From positions 1 through 6,515 of the forward strand of contig JAIPJV010000121.1 in NCBI GenBank assembly GCA_021734005.1: a DNA stretch of 6,515 bases, written 5' to 3'. The notes beneath the pieces were generated by a model. The model did not search any database. It had not been told where the DNA came from and saw nothing but the letters and a program-made list of their open reading frames with translations. This document shows, piece after piece, positions 6,377 to 6,515 of the stretch. Positions within the stretch are counted from its first letter, which is position 1, and each line of letters begins with the position of its first letter. A program made the translations under genes and the position numbers. The DNA comes from Fidelibacterota bacterium. GTDB lineage: Bacteria; Fidelibacterota; UBA2242; JAFGTP01.

Positions 6377-6515
6377 TTATTCAATAATTTCAGTTATTAC
6401 ACCAGCACCAACTGTTCTGCCACCTTCTCGGATAGCAAACCTGAGACCCTGTTCCATTGCAATCTCTTCTATCAAATCTACCTCAAAGGTAACATTATCT
6501 CCTGGCATAACCATC
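6377..6515 (-). CDS. tuf: Elongation factor Tu, C-terminal 45 residues only
   Basis: GTPase that carries aminoacyl-tRNA to the ribosomal A site. Only the last 45 codons are in the window; the 5' end lies beyond position 6515. The visible part belongs to beta-barrel domain 3, with MVMPGDNVTFEV near the cut edge and the near-invariant motif LRFAIREGGRTVGAGV, ending in ITEIIE. The gene is cut by the window edge, not broken. It heads the string of minus-strand genes that follows, consistent with a tuf-rpmG-trnW-secE-nusG arrangement. Whether this is one of two tuf copies cannot be told from here. Confidence 0.98.
   Translation of the reverse strand, partial: MVMPGDNVTFEVDLIEEIAMEQGLRFAIREGGRTVGAGVITEIIE

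Noticed and set aside
1..6515. A hidden accessory or novel system, such as a CRISPR array, insertion sequence, phage or toxin-antitoxin pair
   Set aside because: All but short gaps are filled by universally conserved genes in conserved order, with no direct-repeat arrays, inverted terminal repeats, transposase motifs or compositional breaks that I could see.

Overview
This window is an ordinary but very well conserved piece of a bacterial core genome, and every gene lies on the minus strand. In the direction of transcription (from 6515 down to 1) the order is: tuf (3' end only), rpmG, tRNA-Trp(CCA), secE, nusG, rplK, rplA, rplJ, rplL and rpoB (missing its 3' end). This is the classic tuf/secE-nusG/rplKAJL-rpoB cluster, which encodes an elongation factor, a translocon subunit, a transcription elongation factor, the ribosomal L11/L1/L10/L12 proteins and the RNA polymerase beta subunit.

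The DNA is AT-rich (roughly 40% GC by eye) and Shine-Dalgarno-like sites precede most genes. RpoB carries a large insert at the position of the E. coli beta SI2 insert. The residues flanking that insert, and the short SecE with its KVSWPSWEEL motif, resemble my recollection of proteins from the Fibrobacteres-Chlorobi-Bacteroidetes (FCB) side of the tree, for example Cloacimonadota or Marinimicrobia-like lineages. This placement is an inference from memory of family sequences, not from a search.

Layout: 6377-6515 holds the end of EF-Tu. 6216-6365 holds a 49-residue zinc-ribbon L33. 6134-6206 holds tRNA-Trp, embedded between protein genes. 5908-6090 is secE and 5374-5901 is nusG. 4937-5362 is rplK, 4237-4923 rplA, 3690-4214 rplJ and 3267-3650 rplL. 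3167-3266 is the only sizeable gap (100 bases) and contains a strong stem-loop with a GNRA tetraloop. 1-3166 is rpoB, which starts with TTG. Gaps between the other genes are 4 to 43 bases, with no convincing promoter or full terminator, so the set probably reads as one or a few overlapping transcripts. No stretch over 300 bases lacks a gene.

I found no sign of a new biological system, mobile element, CRISPR array or accessory gene. The points worth a second look are the hairpin between rplL and rpoB, the absence of room for an L10 leader ahead of rplJ, lineage-specific details in RpoB (the insert and an altered rifamycin pocket), the repeat pattern in the L10 stalk helix, and two start-site oddities (rplA and nusG).
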